NCBI GenBank assembly: GCA_900552475.1
Contig: USAC01000001.1
Location: 1 to 64,000 of the forward strand
DNA: 64,000 bases
From: an uncultured Eubacteriales bacterium
GTDB taxonomy: Bacteria; Bacillota; Clostridia; Oscillospirales; Oscillospiraceae
Direction of reading: 5' to 3'
Each line of letters starts with the position of its first letter. Positions within the stretch are counted from its first letter, which is position 1. The translations under genes and the position numbers were made by a program. The notes under the pieces were generated by a model, which saw only the letters and a program-made list of their open reading frames with translations, was not told where the DNA came from and ran no database searches. This document shows positions 15,462 through 23,918 of the stretch, in pieces.

Positions 15462-17864
15462 ATGAAATCCAGAAAACGGGCCTATTCCATCGCGCTGTGC
15501 TGCCTTCTGGCGGTCACGGTGCTGCTGCCGGGCCTGGTGTTCCTGTTTGCCGGGGCGACGGCGGCGGACGATCAGGAGGAATCCCTGCTCGGCACGCTCA
15601 GCGCCCAGTTCGAGGCGAGCAGCCCGGGCATGGTTTCGTCCGGGACGGGCGACCTCGGCGGAAAGTCCTACGGCGCCTATCAGTTTGCCAGCCGCTATGA
15701 CACGCCCAAGGCGTTTTTCGAGTGGTGCCTGCAGCAGGACGATACATATTACCGCTCCGTGGGCGAGCGCCTGCAGGACGCATACTACAGCGGCGGTGCG
15801 GGCTACGGCACGAATTTCGACAACACGTGGCGCGCGCTCAACAACGAGGACAGCGCGGGCTTTCTGCGCGTCCAGCGCAACTATGTCCGCCTGAGCTACT
15901 ATGAGCCGATCGTCGCGAAACTGGAGGCAAACGTCCCCGGCTTCTCCGCGGACGATTACAGCATCGCCCTGCGCAACGTCCTCTGGTCGCGCGCGGCGCA
16001 GCACGGGACGGGCGGGGCCTACAGCGTTGTCACGCGCGCCTTCGCGGCGCTGGGCGGCTTTAAAAACCAGCCCGAGGCCGAGCTGATCGACGCGATTTAC
16101 GCCGAGAGCGGCCGCCTGACGACGGACGCCGCCACCACCATGAGCGGCACGACCGCCGAGCGCTACGGCGTCAGCGGAAAGGCACTGGCGTACTACACGG
16201 GCTGCTCGGGCGAGGTGCAGCTCGGCGTCTACCTGCGCCTGCGCGTCAACGAGCCCGCCAAGGCGCAGGCCATGCTCGCGCAGTACGGCTATGCCGATGC
16301 CGTCATCGACGAGGGTGTCTACCGCATCCAGCCCTCCTCCAACACGAACCTCAGCGCCGTCGCGGGCAGTACATCCGTCTCGCTCAACGGCGTGGCCGAC
16401 AGCGATGCCCAGCGCTTCCAGCTGACGTATTACGCGAGCGGCTACTATGCCATCACCTGCCGCGACAGCGGCCTGCGGCTCGCAGCTGCGAGTGACGGCA
16501 GTGTCACGATGGAAAAGCCCGCCGCGTCAGAGAGCCAGATGTGGCGCCTCGCGTGCTATAACAGCGGCTTCTCCATCCAGAACCGCGCCACGGGGCAGTA
16601 TCTCGCGGCTTCGAGCTATGCCGCGGGCGGCAGGCTCCAGACCGCGCAGAGTGCCTACCAGTGGCAGGTCGCGCTCGCCGCGGGCGGCTGGTCGCTCGCC
16701 GGCGCGAGCTACCCGACCTATGCCAGCGGCCTGACCGAGGGTGCGTCGTCCTACCCCTTCCGCGGGACGCTGCGCTGCTCGTACCCCATCTCCCGCGTGG
16801 AGGTCAGAATCCTGAACGCTGCGGGCGGCGACGCCATCACCCCGGCCACCGCTTCCCCCGGCAGCAAGAGCTTCGATCTCTCGAGCCTTGACAACTCCGT
16901 CGCCTTCAGCCGTCTGCGCGCGGGCGGCTATACCCTCGTCATCACCGCCGAGAGCGGCGCACCGACCGACGGCACGTTCCGTTTGGAGTCTCCCTTCTAC
17001 GTCTCCGGCGACGGCTTCACTGTCACGTTCGATCCCTGCGGCGGTACCTGCGGCGAGGCCAAGCGCGCCGTCTATGCCGGTCAGTGCTACGGCGACCTTC
17101 CCACCGCGGCGAAGGACGGCTGGACATTTGACGGCTGGTATACCGCGCCCGAGGGCGGCAGCCGCATCGACGGGGCGGACATCGTCACTGCCGGTGACCA
17201 CACGCTCTACGCGCACTATTCCCGCGAATACAGCTATGTGTTCTATAACTACGACGGCACCGCCGTCTCCTCCGGCCGCCTGGCCGCCGGGGAGGAGATC
17301 CCCGCACCAGACCAGACCCCGTCCCGCCCGTCCGACGGCACGTATTACTATGTCTTCACCGGCTGGAGCGGCTACAGCGCGGGCATGACCATCTCCGACA
17401 ACGTCTCCTTCACCGCGGCGTATGAGGCGCACGAGATCGTCGGCGAGCCGGATCAGATCATCACCTCGGCCTATGTCATCCGCGACGGCTGGCTGCGCCG
17501 CATCCCGCTCGGCACCACGACGGCGGAGGTGCAGAGCGGGCTCACGCCCTCCTCCGGCATCACCATCCACAAGGGCAGCGCCCCGGCCACCGGCCTTGCC
17601 GGAACGGGCATGACCGTGGAGTATACGCGCGGGGGCGAGGTCGTGCAGACCTTGACGATGGTTGTCACGGGCGACCTCAACGGCGACGGCCGCTTGGATA
17701 TCAGCGATGTCGTGCAGCTGCAGGGCAGTCTGCTCAACCGCGTGACACTCAGCGACGCCGCAGCACAGGCGGCGGACGTCAACGGCGACGGCCGCATCGA
17801 TATCAGCGACATGGTACAGATGACCGCCGCGCTGCTCGGGCGCAGCAGCGTCAAACCCAACTGA
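15462..17864 (+). CDS. secreted multidomain protein: lysozyme/chitosanase-like domain, ricin-B-like lectin, InlB-type repeat, dockerin
   Basis: This 800-residue exported protein starts with a signal peptide (residues 1-34). Residues about 42-275 resemble the catalytic-like domain of VgrG-associated and chitosanase-type proteins (FEASSPG, GTGDLGGKSYGAYQF, then FDNTWRALN, VLWSRAAQHGTGGA). The early Glu of FEASSPG is the candidate catalytic residue. Residues about 285-400 are a ricin-B-like lectin (YRIQPSSNTNLSAV, QMWRL, TGQYLAA). At about 523-585 is an InlB/Listeria-Bacteroides repeat (VTFDPCGGTC...GWTFDGWYTAPEGG). The last 65 residues are a type I dockerin with two calcium loops (DLNGDGRLDISD, DVNGDGRIDISD). 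The gene is 18 bp upstream of a cohesin gene. The substrate is unproven, and peptidoglycan or chitin-like glycan is the inference. Confidence 0.85.
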   Translation: MKSRKRAYSIALCCLLAVTVLLPGLVFLFAGATAADDQEESLLGTLSAQFEASSPGMVSSGTGDLGGKSYGAYQFASRYDTPKAFFEWCLQQDDTYYRSVGERLQDAYYSGGAGYGTNFDNTWRALNNEDSAGFLRVQRNYVRLSYYEPIVAKLEANVPGFSADDYSIALRNVLWSRAAQHGTGGAYSVVTRAFAALGGFKNQPEAELIDAIYAESGRLTTDAATTMSGTTAERYGVSGKALAYYTGCSGEVQLGVYLRLRVNEPAKAQAMLAQYGYADAVIDEGVYRIQPSSNTNLSAVAGSTSVSLNGVADSDAQRFQLTYYASGYYAITCRDSGLRLAAASDGSVTMEKPAASESQMWRLACYNSGFSIQNRATGQYLAASSYAAGGRLQTAQSAYQWQVALAAGGWSLAGASYPTYASGLTEGASSYPFRGTLRCSYPISRVEVRILNAAGGDAITPATASPGSKSFDLSSLDNSVAFSRLRAGGYTLVITAESGAPTDGTFRLESPFYVSGDGFTVTFDPCGGTCGEAKRAVYAGQCYGDLPTAAKDGWTFDGWYTAPEGGSRIDGADIVTAGDHTLYAHYSREYSYVFYNYDGTAVSSGRLAAGEEIPAPDQTPSRPSDGTYYYVFTGWSGYSAGMTISDNVSFTAAYEAHEIVGEPDQIITSAYVIRDGWLRRIPLGTTTAEVQSGLTPSSGITIHKGSAPATGLAGTGMTVEYTRGGEVVQTLTMVVTGDLNGDGRLDISDVVQLQGSLLNRVTLSDAAAQAADVNGDGRIDISDMVQMTAALLGRSSVKPN

Positions 17865-17882
17865 CGAGAAAGCAGGTACCCC

Positions 17883-19502
17883 ATGAAATTTTGGAAAAAG
17901 CAGATTTTCTCCCTGCTCGCAGCGCTCGCGGTGCTCCTGACCCTCGTGCCGCAGCGGGCTGAGGCCGCAAGCTGCGGCCTCAGCGGTGCAGGCAGCGTGC
18001 GCGCGGGCAATACCGTCACTGTGACGTTCAGCATCAGCGGCGGCGATATTCTCGGCTTCGAGGCCGACCTCTCCTATGACAGCAGCCAGCTCAGTCTGGA
18101 GGGATCAAAGTCCCTCCTCGGCAGCAGCTGGACGGTCAAGATGAACGGCAGCCGCATCGTCGGCTATGACAGCGAGCAGAGCAATCCCATCAACGGCTCA
18201 AAGCAGGTGATGGCCTTCACCTTCCGCGTCAAGAGCGGCGCTTCCGCAGGGAGCAGCCTTTCTGCCGCGGTGAGTGGCGTCTCCGTCTCCTATATCCGCA
18301 GCAGCGACGGCAACGCCGTGACCGTTGACGCAGGCTCCGCCCGCTGGAGCGCGTCAGTCTCCGCCCCGCTGTCCGCCAACGCGAACCTCGCGGCCCTTTC
18401 CTGCGCCAACGCAGAGCTCTCCCCGACGTTTTCCGCCGGGACGACGCAGTACAGCGTGACCGTACCCTATGATGTGACGAGTCTGCGCCTGTCCGCTTCG
18501 GCGGAGGACGGCGGCGCGAAGGTCTCCACCTCCGGCAACGACCTCTCCGTCGGGGCGAACACCGTGACCATCACCGTCACCGCGCCGAGCGGCGCCGTGA
18601 AGCGCTATACCATCTCCGTCATCCGCCAGCCGGACCCGAACTACACCGCATCGACCGACGCGGCGCTCTCCGCGCTCACCGCGAGCTATGGGGAGATCAG
18701 CCCGGCCTTCACCTCGGACGTGACGGACTATGTCCTCTACGTCCCCCATGAGACCGAGCACATCACCCTCAGCGGCACCGCCCGCGACGGGAAGGCCGTG
18801 CAGGTCACCGGCGCGGACGCCGCGCTCGACGAGGGCGAAAATGTCCTCACCGTCACCTGCACCGCCGAGGACGGCGTGACCGTCATGACCTACACGGTGC
18901 ATGTCTGGCGCATGCCCGCCTACGCCGGGACGCTGCCGCAGATCATCGTCCCGACGGACACCGTCGAACCCGACCAGCCCGCGCAGGAGGATGCCTCGGC
19001 GCTCTCCGCGCTGTGGGCGAGCCTGTGCGCACCGTTTGTGCTGCCGTTTGGCGGCTGGACGGTGCCGCTCTATGCCGTGGCCGCGGCGGCGATGGTGCTG
19101 CTTCTGCTGCTCCTGTTCCTGCTGGGGCACCTGATCGGGCGCAGGCGCGGCCGCCGCAAGGCCCTGCACCAGCTGGAGCAGACGCCCGATGCCATCGGCG
19201 TCATCCCGCCCGCGGACGAGCCGTCTGCGTCCGACGAGACGCACCCTGACGAGCCGCAGCCGGAGGACGGGCCGCAGCCCGTCGAAGAGGAGCCGTCCGC
19301 GGAGAACGAGCCGGTCCCGCAGCCGGTAGAAGCGGCACCGACGGAAGCGTCCGCCGCGCAGGAGGAGCCTGCGGCGGAAGAGCCGTCCGTTCAGCCGGAG
19401 CAGACGGAGGAGATGCCCGCGGAACCGTCCCCCGATGACACGCTAGCGGATCTCGGCGACATCTCGCTGGATGATCTGCTGAACGATATTCGGAATATGT
19501 GA
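17883..19502 (+). CDS. membrane-anchored cohesin-domain protein (single-cohesin scaffoldin-like)
   Basis: This 539-residue protein has a signal peptide (MKFWKKQIFSLLAALAVLLT...AEA), a cohesin domain (about residues 32-155: VRAGNTVTVTFSISGGDILG, FEADLSYDSSQLSL, VMAFTFRVKSGASAG) and two cadherin-like beta-sandwich domains (about 168-250 and 262-345, each starting LSAL/LAAL and ending YTVHV/YTISV). One TM helix (about 396-417) is followed by RRRGRRK and an acidic Pro/Glu-rich cytoplasmic tail of about 120 residues ending in LADLGDISLDDLLNDIRNM. It should dock the adjacent dockerin protein at the cell surface. The cytoplasmic tail is unusual for a scaffoldin. A terminator follows. Confidence 0.85.
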   Translation: MKFWKKQIFSLLAALAVLLTLVPQRAEAASCGLSGAGSVRAGNTVTVTFSISGGDILGFEADLSYDSSQLSLEGSKSLLGSSWTVKMNGSRIVGYDSEQSNPINGSKQVMAFTFRVKSGASAGSSLSAAVSGVSVSYIRSSDGNAVTVDAGSARWSASVSAPLSANANLAALSCANAELSPTFSAGTTQYSVTVPYDVTSLRLSASAEDGGAKVSTSGNDLSVGANTVTITVTAPSGAVKRYTISVIRQPDPNYTASTDAALSALTASYGEISPAFTSDVTDYVLYVPHETEHITLSGTARDGKAVQVTGADAALDEGENVLTVTCTAEDGVTVMTYTVHVWRMPAYAGTLPQIIVPTDTVEPDQPAQEDASALSALWASLCAPFVLPFGGWTVPLYAVAAAAMVLLLLLLFLLGHLIGRRRGRRKALHQLEQTPDAIGVIPPADEPSASDETHPDEPQPEDGPQPVEEEPSAENEPVPQPVEAAPTEASAAQEEPAAEEPSVQPEQTEEMPAEPSPDDTLADLGDISLDDLLNDIRNM

Positions 19503-19505
19503 GCC

Positions 19506-19545
19506 ATGAGCGCCGGAGACAGTGTCTCCGGCGCTCATTTTGTTT
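19506..19545 (+). terminator. terminator of the dockerin/cohesin operon
   Basis: A 15-bp perfect stem (ATGAGCGCCGGAGAC and its complement) with loop AGT is followed by TTTGTTTT. Confidence 0.9.
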
Positions 19546-19555
19546 TGGGGGCGGG

Positions 19556-19650
19556 GATGCCTTCGGCGAGATACTTTTTACCAGCAGCGGCAAAAAGTAC
19601 CCCGTCGGAGACATGGACCAACCGATTCAACCACCACTCCCCCGCCAAAC
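19556..19650. repeat. family B repeat, end fragment
   Basis: GATGCCTTCGGCGAGATACT, TTTTACCAGCAGCGGCAAAA and AGTACCCCGTCGGAGACATG, then CCGATTCAACCACC, form an inverted version of the family B end module seen at 6086. It lies in a convergent gap. Confidence 0.6.
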
Positions 19651-19652
19651 GC

Positions 19653-19685
19653 AAAAGCAGACCGGAGAGGGTTTCTCCGGTCTGC
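19653..19685 (-). terminator. terminator of the DUF2804 gene
   Basis: A GCAGACCGGAGA/TCTCCGGTCTGC stem on the minus strand is followed by TTTTGCG, seven bases past the stop. Confidence 0.85.
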
Positions 19686-19691
19686 CGTATG

Positions 19692-20720
19692 TCACCACTT
19701 ATTCTCCACCTTCTCCGCAAACCCGAGGAAATCCTTCACCCGCACCGCTGTGCCGTCGTCGAGAACCGCCGTCCCCGTGAAGCGGCCGAACACCTGATGC
19801 TGGTCGGACTTGATCAGCTTCACATCCGTGCAGGCGGCGCGGTCGAGAATCGGCACGAAGTCCATCTCAAACCGCCCGTCGTCCGACGTGAACGTCCACG
19901 GGCGGAGATAGTCCTCGCGCCCGTCCCGCATGGGGATGTGGAACTGCACCTGACTGAGCTTGTGCGCCCGGCCACCGTAGAATAGCATGTTCTCGCTCGC
20001 AGTGGAGGTGTTGCCGAAGCCATAGCCGATGTTCCAGCCGAACGGGATACCGTCCACCTGCCCGGAGGCGCTGCCCCAGTACCAGGTGTTGTGATACGTC
20101 CAGACGCCGCGCCCCCAGTCGAGCACGCCGAAGGAGTCCGCCGGGTCGAAAACGTACTCCCGCCCACTGACGAGCACCGAGCCGCTCGCGCGCATACAGT
20201 TGATTTTTTGGTTATAGTAGAAGTGCCCCGGCTTTTCAAACGGCGTGCAGATGACCATCGACTCCTCCGGCTCGTCCGTCAGGCGGATGCGCCCGGAGAC
20301 GGGGAGCCCGTCCAGAAAGTCCTCCATGTGGAACGTCAGCACACGCGCGCCCTCCTCGTGGCGGAAGGAGAGGGCGTAGTGCTTCCGGTTGATGACCGTG
20401 TCGCCCGCGGCAGACGAGGCGGGCAGCCCTGTGCGCCCCGTGGGGAAGGCGCGCATGGGACTTTTCGTCTTTTCCCAGCGCTCGTCGAAGTGCAGAAACG
20501 AGATGGAGTCGAGCCCCATGTACCCGTTGTCGTCGATCGTCAGGGCGACAGCGTAGTGGTCGTTCGCGACGAGGTAGTAGTCCCACTCCTTGATGCGCGC
20601 GGCCCCGGCGCGGATGGCGGCGCGGTCATAGACCGGCAGGAGCCGCTTGGCGTAGCCCGCCTCGCGGAGATTGCCCGCCGCGTCGAGCAGCGGCGCGCGG
20701 CTGGTGATTTCATGCTGCAT
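19692..20720 (-). CDS. DUF2804 domain-containing protein
   Basis: This is a 342-residue soluble protein filling the whole DUF2804 family length. Typical features are the opening LLDAAGNLREAGYAKRLLPV, WDYYLV, the central SFGVLDWGRGVWTY with HNTWYWGSASG, and FGWNIGYGFGNTSTASENML. It resembles AttH/carotenoid-synthase-fold lipocalin-like proteins, but no activity is established. The ATG on the minus strand is preceded by GGGAGGG. It is convergent with the cohesin gene and divergent from the zinc operon. Confidence 0.85.
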   Translation of the reverse strand: MQHEITSRAPLLDAAGNLREAGYAKRLLPVYDRAAIRAGAARIKEWDYYLVANDHYAVALTIDDNGYMGLDSISFLHFDERWEKTKSPMRAFPTGRTGLPASSAAGDTVINRKHYALSFRHEEGARVLTFHMEDFLDGLPVSGRIRLTDEPEESMVICTPFEKPGHFYYNQKINCMRASGSVLVSGREYVFDPADSFGVLDWGRGVWTYHNTWYWGSASGQVDGIPFGWNIGYGFGNTSTASENMLFYGGRAHKLSQVQFHIPMRDGREDYLRPWTFTSDDGRFEMDFVPILDRAACTDVKLIKSDQHQVFGRFTGTAVLDDGTAVRVKDFLGFAEKVENKW

Positions 20721-20788
20721 GGTGCGTCCCTCCCGATGTGATTTGCCTTTATTTTACCACATACGGCGGCACCGGGCTATCTTTTTGC

Positions 20789-20832
20789 TTGACAAATTCC
20801 GAAAATCAGCTATAATCTGAAAATGAATTTCA
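20789..20832 (+). promoter_or_regulatory. promoter and Fur-family box of the zinc-uptake operon
   Basis: TTGACA, 16 bp and TATAAT (20811-20816) are followed at once by TGAAAAT-G-AATTTCA (20818-20832), a 7-1-7 inverted repeat with one mismatch like Fur/Zur/PerR boxes. It is extended by GAATTT...AAATTC to 20842. The box covers the expected transcription start, so the downstream Fur-type protein probably represses its own operon. Confidence 0.7.
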
Positions 20833-20858
20833 ATTTCAAATTCGGAGGAGTGACATCC

Positions 20859-21260
20859 ATGACCTATATGACGCGCCAGCAGCAGGCGGTGCTCGCCTGC
20901 ATCGAGCGCTTCGGCGGCGGCTGCGCGACGGCGGCGGAGCTGACGGAGGAGCTGCACCGGGAGGGGCAGTCCATTGGCCTGACCACGGTGTACCGCCAGC
21001 TCGAAAAGCTCAGCCGCCAGGGGCTTGTCCACAAGCTCGTGACGGATGAGGGCGCCTGCTACCAGTACTGCAGCCACGCGGACAAGAACGCGTGCTTCCT
21101 GCTCAAGTGCGAGGGCTGCGGGGCGATTTTCCACATGGACTGCGGCCATCTCTCGCAGCTCTATGACCACCTGCTCACAGAGCACGGCTTTGCCATCAAC
21201 CCGCGCCGCACGCTGTTTTACGGCCTTTGCGCCAAGTGCCGGGAGGCGCAGCAGTCATGA
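20859..21260 (+). CDS. zur: Fur-family metalloregulator, Zur-like
   Basis: This 133-residue repressor has a winged-helix N-terminal half (MTRQQQAVLACIERFGGG, then LTTVYRQLEKLSRQGLVHKL) and a C-terminal metal-binding half with the two CxxC pairs of a structural zinc site (CEGCGAIFHMDC and CAKCREAQ). The ATG at 20859 is preferred because GGAGGAG is eight bases upstream. Its stop overlaps znuA by 4 bp, which gives translational coupling with a zinc transporter and is the main reason to call it Zur rather than Fur or PerR. It probably represses the operon in zinc sufficiency through the box at 20818. Confidence 0.88.
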   Translation: MTYMTRQQQAVLACIERFGGGCATAAELTEELHREGQSIGLTTVYRQLEKLSRQGLVHKLVTDEGACYQYCSHADKNACFLLKCEGCGAIFHMDCGHLSQLYDHLLTEHGFAINPRRTLFYGLCAKCREAQQS

Positions 21261-22225
21261 AACAACGCATCACGGCGCTTTTTCTGGCGCTTTTGCTGCT
21301 TGCAGCGCTCTCGCTCAGCGGCTGCTCGCAGCGACCGCAGGAAAGCGCGGACGGGCGGCTGCGAGTCGTCTGCTCGCTCTTTCCGTACTATGACTTTGTG
21401 CGTCAGATCGGTGGCGAGGACGTGGACGTCTCGCTGCTGGTTCCCGCCGGGCGGGAGACGCACAGCTTCGAGCCGACGCCGCTCGACGTAATCCGTGTGA
21501 GTGAGGCGGACGTGTTCGTCTACAACGGCGGCGAGAGCGAGGTGTGGGTGGAGAACATCCTTGGCGCCGCCGGGGAGAAGATTCCCCACGTTCTGCGCAT
21601 GATGGACTACGCCGACGCGCTGGAGGAGGAGTTCACCGAGGGGATGCAGCAGAGCGGTCACGACCACGACCATGACGAGGACGACAGCGACGAAATCTCC
21701 TACGACGAGCACATCTGGACCTCGCCCGTGCAGGCGCAGACGCTCTGCCGCGCCATCGCCGACACGCTCTGCGCCGCCGATCCGGCGCACGCGGCGGACT
21801 ATCAGGCGAGGCTCACGCAGTACCTCGCGCAGCTGCAGGCGCTTGACGCATCCTTCCGCGAGGTTGCCGCGAACGGGCAGAGGAATCTGCTCGTTTTCGG
21901 CGACCGGTTCCCACTGCTCTACTTCTGCCGCACCTACGGGCTGAACTACCGCGCGGCGTTCCACGGCTGCGCCGGGGACACGGAGCCGTCGCTCGCAACG
22001 CTCAAATATCTCATCGACCGCGTAGAGAACGAACAGATCCCCGTCGTCTATACGATCGAGCTGAGCAGTCAGAAAATCGCGGATGCCATCGCCGAGACGA
22101 CGGGCGCGCAGGTGCGCACCTTCTACTCGTGCCAGACGGTCAGCCGCGCGGACTTCGACCGCGGCGAGACGTACCTGAGCCTGATGCAGAAAAACGTGGA
22201 AGCCTTGAAGGAGGGACTATCCTGA
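21257..22225 (+). CDS. znuA: zinc ABC transporter, substrate-binding lipoprotein
   Basis: This 322-residue protein has a lipoprotein signal peptide (lipobox LSGC). The metal-binding residues expected for the cluster A-I family are present: the His in GRETHSFEPTP, a His/Asp-rich metal-collecting loop (HDHDHDEDD), HIWTSPVQ, and the late Asp/Glu region. The His-rich loop favours zinc over manganese. It starts with a 4-bp overlap with the regulator and its stop overlaps the next gene by one base, so translation is tightly coupled. Confidence 0.92.
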   Translation: MKQRITALFLALLLLAALSLSGCSQRPQESADGRLRVVCSLFPYYDFVRQIGGEDVDVSLLVPAGRETHSFEPTPLDVIRVSEADVFVYNGGESEVWVENILGAAGEKIPHVLRMMDYADALEEEFTEGMQQSGHDHDHDEDDSDEISYDEHIWTSPVQAQTLCRAIADTLCAADPAHAADYQARLTQYLAQLQALDASFREVAANGQRNLLVFGDRFPLLYFCRTYGLNYRAAFHGCAGDTEPSLATLKYLIDRVENEQIPVVYTIELSSQKIADAIAETTGAQVRTFYSCQTVSRADFDRGETYLSLMQKNVEALKEGLS

Positions 22226-22938
22226 TGGAACAGAAAACATTACTCGCCTGCCGGGACGTCTCGCTGGGCTATGAGGGGCGCGCCGTCTGGGAGCACCTGA
22301 ATCTGGAGATCCGCAGCGGCGAATACCTCTGCATCGTCGGCGAAAACGGCTCGGGCAAGTCGACGCTGCTCAAGAGCCTGCTGGGACTGATCAAGCCCCT
22401 GCGGGGCAGCATCGAGCTCGACCCGTCCCTGCGCAGCGGCGCCATCGGCTATCTGCCGCAGCAGACGCGCGCGCAGAAGGACTTCCCCGCGACGGTGAGC
22501 GAGGTCGTGCTCTCGGGCTTTCTGAGCGCGCGCGGCCGCCGCTTCTTCTATACCCCCGCCGAGAAGTCGCGGGCGCTCATGAATCTCGGTAAGCTCGGGA
22601 TTCTCGAGTTGAAGGACCGCTGCTACCGCGAGCTCTCCGGCGGGCAGCAGCAGCGCGTGCTGCTCGCGCGCGCCCTGTGCGCGGCGGGGGAGCTGCTGAT
22701 CCTCGACGAGCCGGTCACGGGGCTCGACCCGGCCGCCGCGCAGGACCTGTACCGCACGCTCGCCTACCTCAACAAGACCGAGGGCATCGCCATCGTCATG
22801 GTGACCCACGACATCCGCAGCGCCCTGCGCTATGCTACGCGCATTCTCCACGCGGGACAGGGCCAGTGGTTCAGCGGGAGCGTGGCGGAATATCTCGCTT
22901 CGCCCTACGGCAAGCGATTCGGAGGTGAGACGGCATGA
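22225..22938 (+). CDS. znuC: zinc ABC transporter, ATP-binding protein
   Basis: This 237-residue ABC ATPase energises zinc import. Walker A (GENGSGKST), Q-loop (YLPQQTRAQ), signature (LSGGQQQRV), Walker B (LLILDEPVTGLD) and the H-switch (VTHD) are all intact. The start ATG at 22225 shares its A with the znuA stop (TGATG). It overlaps znuB by 4 bp. Confidence 0.95.
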   Translation: MEQKTLLACRDVSLGYEGRAVWEHLNLEIRSGEYLCIVGENGSGKSTLLKSLLGLIKPLRGSIELDPSLRSGAIGYLPQQTRAQKDFPATVSEVVLSGFLSARGRRFFYTPAEKSRALMNLGKLGILELKDRCYRELSGGQQQRVLLARALCAAGELLILDEPVTGLDPAAAQDLYRTLAYLNKTEGIAIVMVTHDIRSALRYATRILHAGQGQWFSGSVAEYLASPYGKRFGGETA

Positions 22939-23750
22939 GCCTGCTGCTGGAGATGTTTACCTACCCATTCATCGTCCGCGCCTTCGTCGTGGGCGTCCTT
23001 GTCTCGCTGTGCGCGGCGCTGCTGGGTGTGCCGCTGGTGCTCAAGCGGTATTCGATGATCGGCGACGGGCTGAGCCACGTCTCGTTCGGCGCGCTGGCCA
23101 TCGCGCTTGCGTGCGGGTGGTCGCCGCTGCCGGTTTCGATCCCGGTTGTCATTCTGGCCGCGCTGGGGCTGCTGCGCCTGACGGAAAACAGCCGCATCGG
23201 CGCAGACGCCGCCATCGCCGTCACCTCGGCCTCGGCGCTCGCACTCGGCATCATCGTCACGAGCCTGACCACCGGCATGACCACGGACGTCGACAGCTAT
23301 ATGTTCGGCTCAATCCTCGCGATGGACCGGGCGGATGTTGCGCTGAGCGTGGGGCTGTCGATTGCGGTGCTGGTACTGTTCGTGATGTTTTACCACCGGC
23401 TGTTCGCCATCACGTTCGACGAGAGCTTCTCACGCGCGACGGGCGTGAAGGTCGGACACTACAACACGGTGCTCTCCGTGCTGACGGCGCTCACGATCGT
23501 GCTGGGTATGCGCATGATGGGCGCGATGCTCATCTCGAGCCTGATTATCTTCCCCGCGCTCTCTGCGATGCGCGTGCGCAAGAGCTTCCGCGGCGTGGTC
23601 ATCACGGCGGGGATCCTCTCGGTCGTCTGCTTCTGCGTGGGGCTGACGGGCTCGTACCTGTTGAGCACCCCTGTCGGCGCGACGGTCGTGCTCGTCGATC
23701 TCGCGGCGTTTCTGGCGTGCTGCCTGATCGGGCGGACGTGCCGGAAATAA
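22935..23750 (+). CDS. znuB: zinc ABC transporter, permease
   Basis: This 271-residue membrane protein has about eight TM helices of the metal ABC-3 family. Visible are VPLVLKRYSMIGDGLSHVSF, the DAAIAVTSASALALGI segment and MMGAMLISSLIIFPALSAM, which is the ATPase-coupling region. It is the last gene of the zur-znuACB operon and is followed by a strong terminator. Confidence 0.95.
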   Translation: MSLLLEMFTYPFIVRAFVVGVLVSLCAALLGVPLVLKRYSMIGDGLSHVSFGALAIALACGWSPLPVSIPVVILAALGLLRLTENSRIGADAAIAVTSASALALGIIVTSLTTGMTTDVDSYMFGSILAMDRADVALSVGLSIAVLVLFVMFYHRLFAITFDESFSRATGVKVGHYNTVLSVLTALTIVLGMRMMGAMLISSLIIFPALSAMRVRKSFRGVVITAGILSVVCFCVGLTGSYLLSTPVGATVVLVDLAAFLACCLIGRTCRK

Positions 23751-23775
23751 CGCGGCCATATCGAAAAGAAACTGC

Positions 23776-23818
23776 AAAGCGGACGGACGGAAAATTTTTC
23801 CGTCCGTCCGCTTTTTTT
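23776..23818 (+). terminator. terminator of the zinc operon
   Basis: AAAGCGGACGGACGG pairs perfectly with CCGTCCGTCCGCTTT (15 bp) and is followed by a T7 run. Confidence 0.92.
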
Positions 23819-23820
23819 GA

Positions 23821-23849
23821 TTGACAGCGGCTGAAAAACGCGCTATGCT
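23821..23849 (+). promoter_or_regulatory. promoter of the threonine ammonia-lyase gene
   Basis: TTGACA, 17 bp and TATGCT lie 69 bp before the start. Confidence 0.75.
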
Positions 23850-23918
23850 CGAGCTGTACACAACACGAAAACAAAATATACACAAAATGTGCGCGTGAAA
23901 AACACAAGGAGGCCGCCT

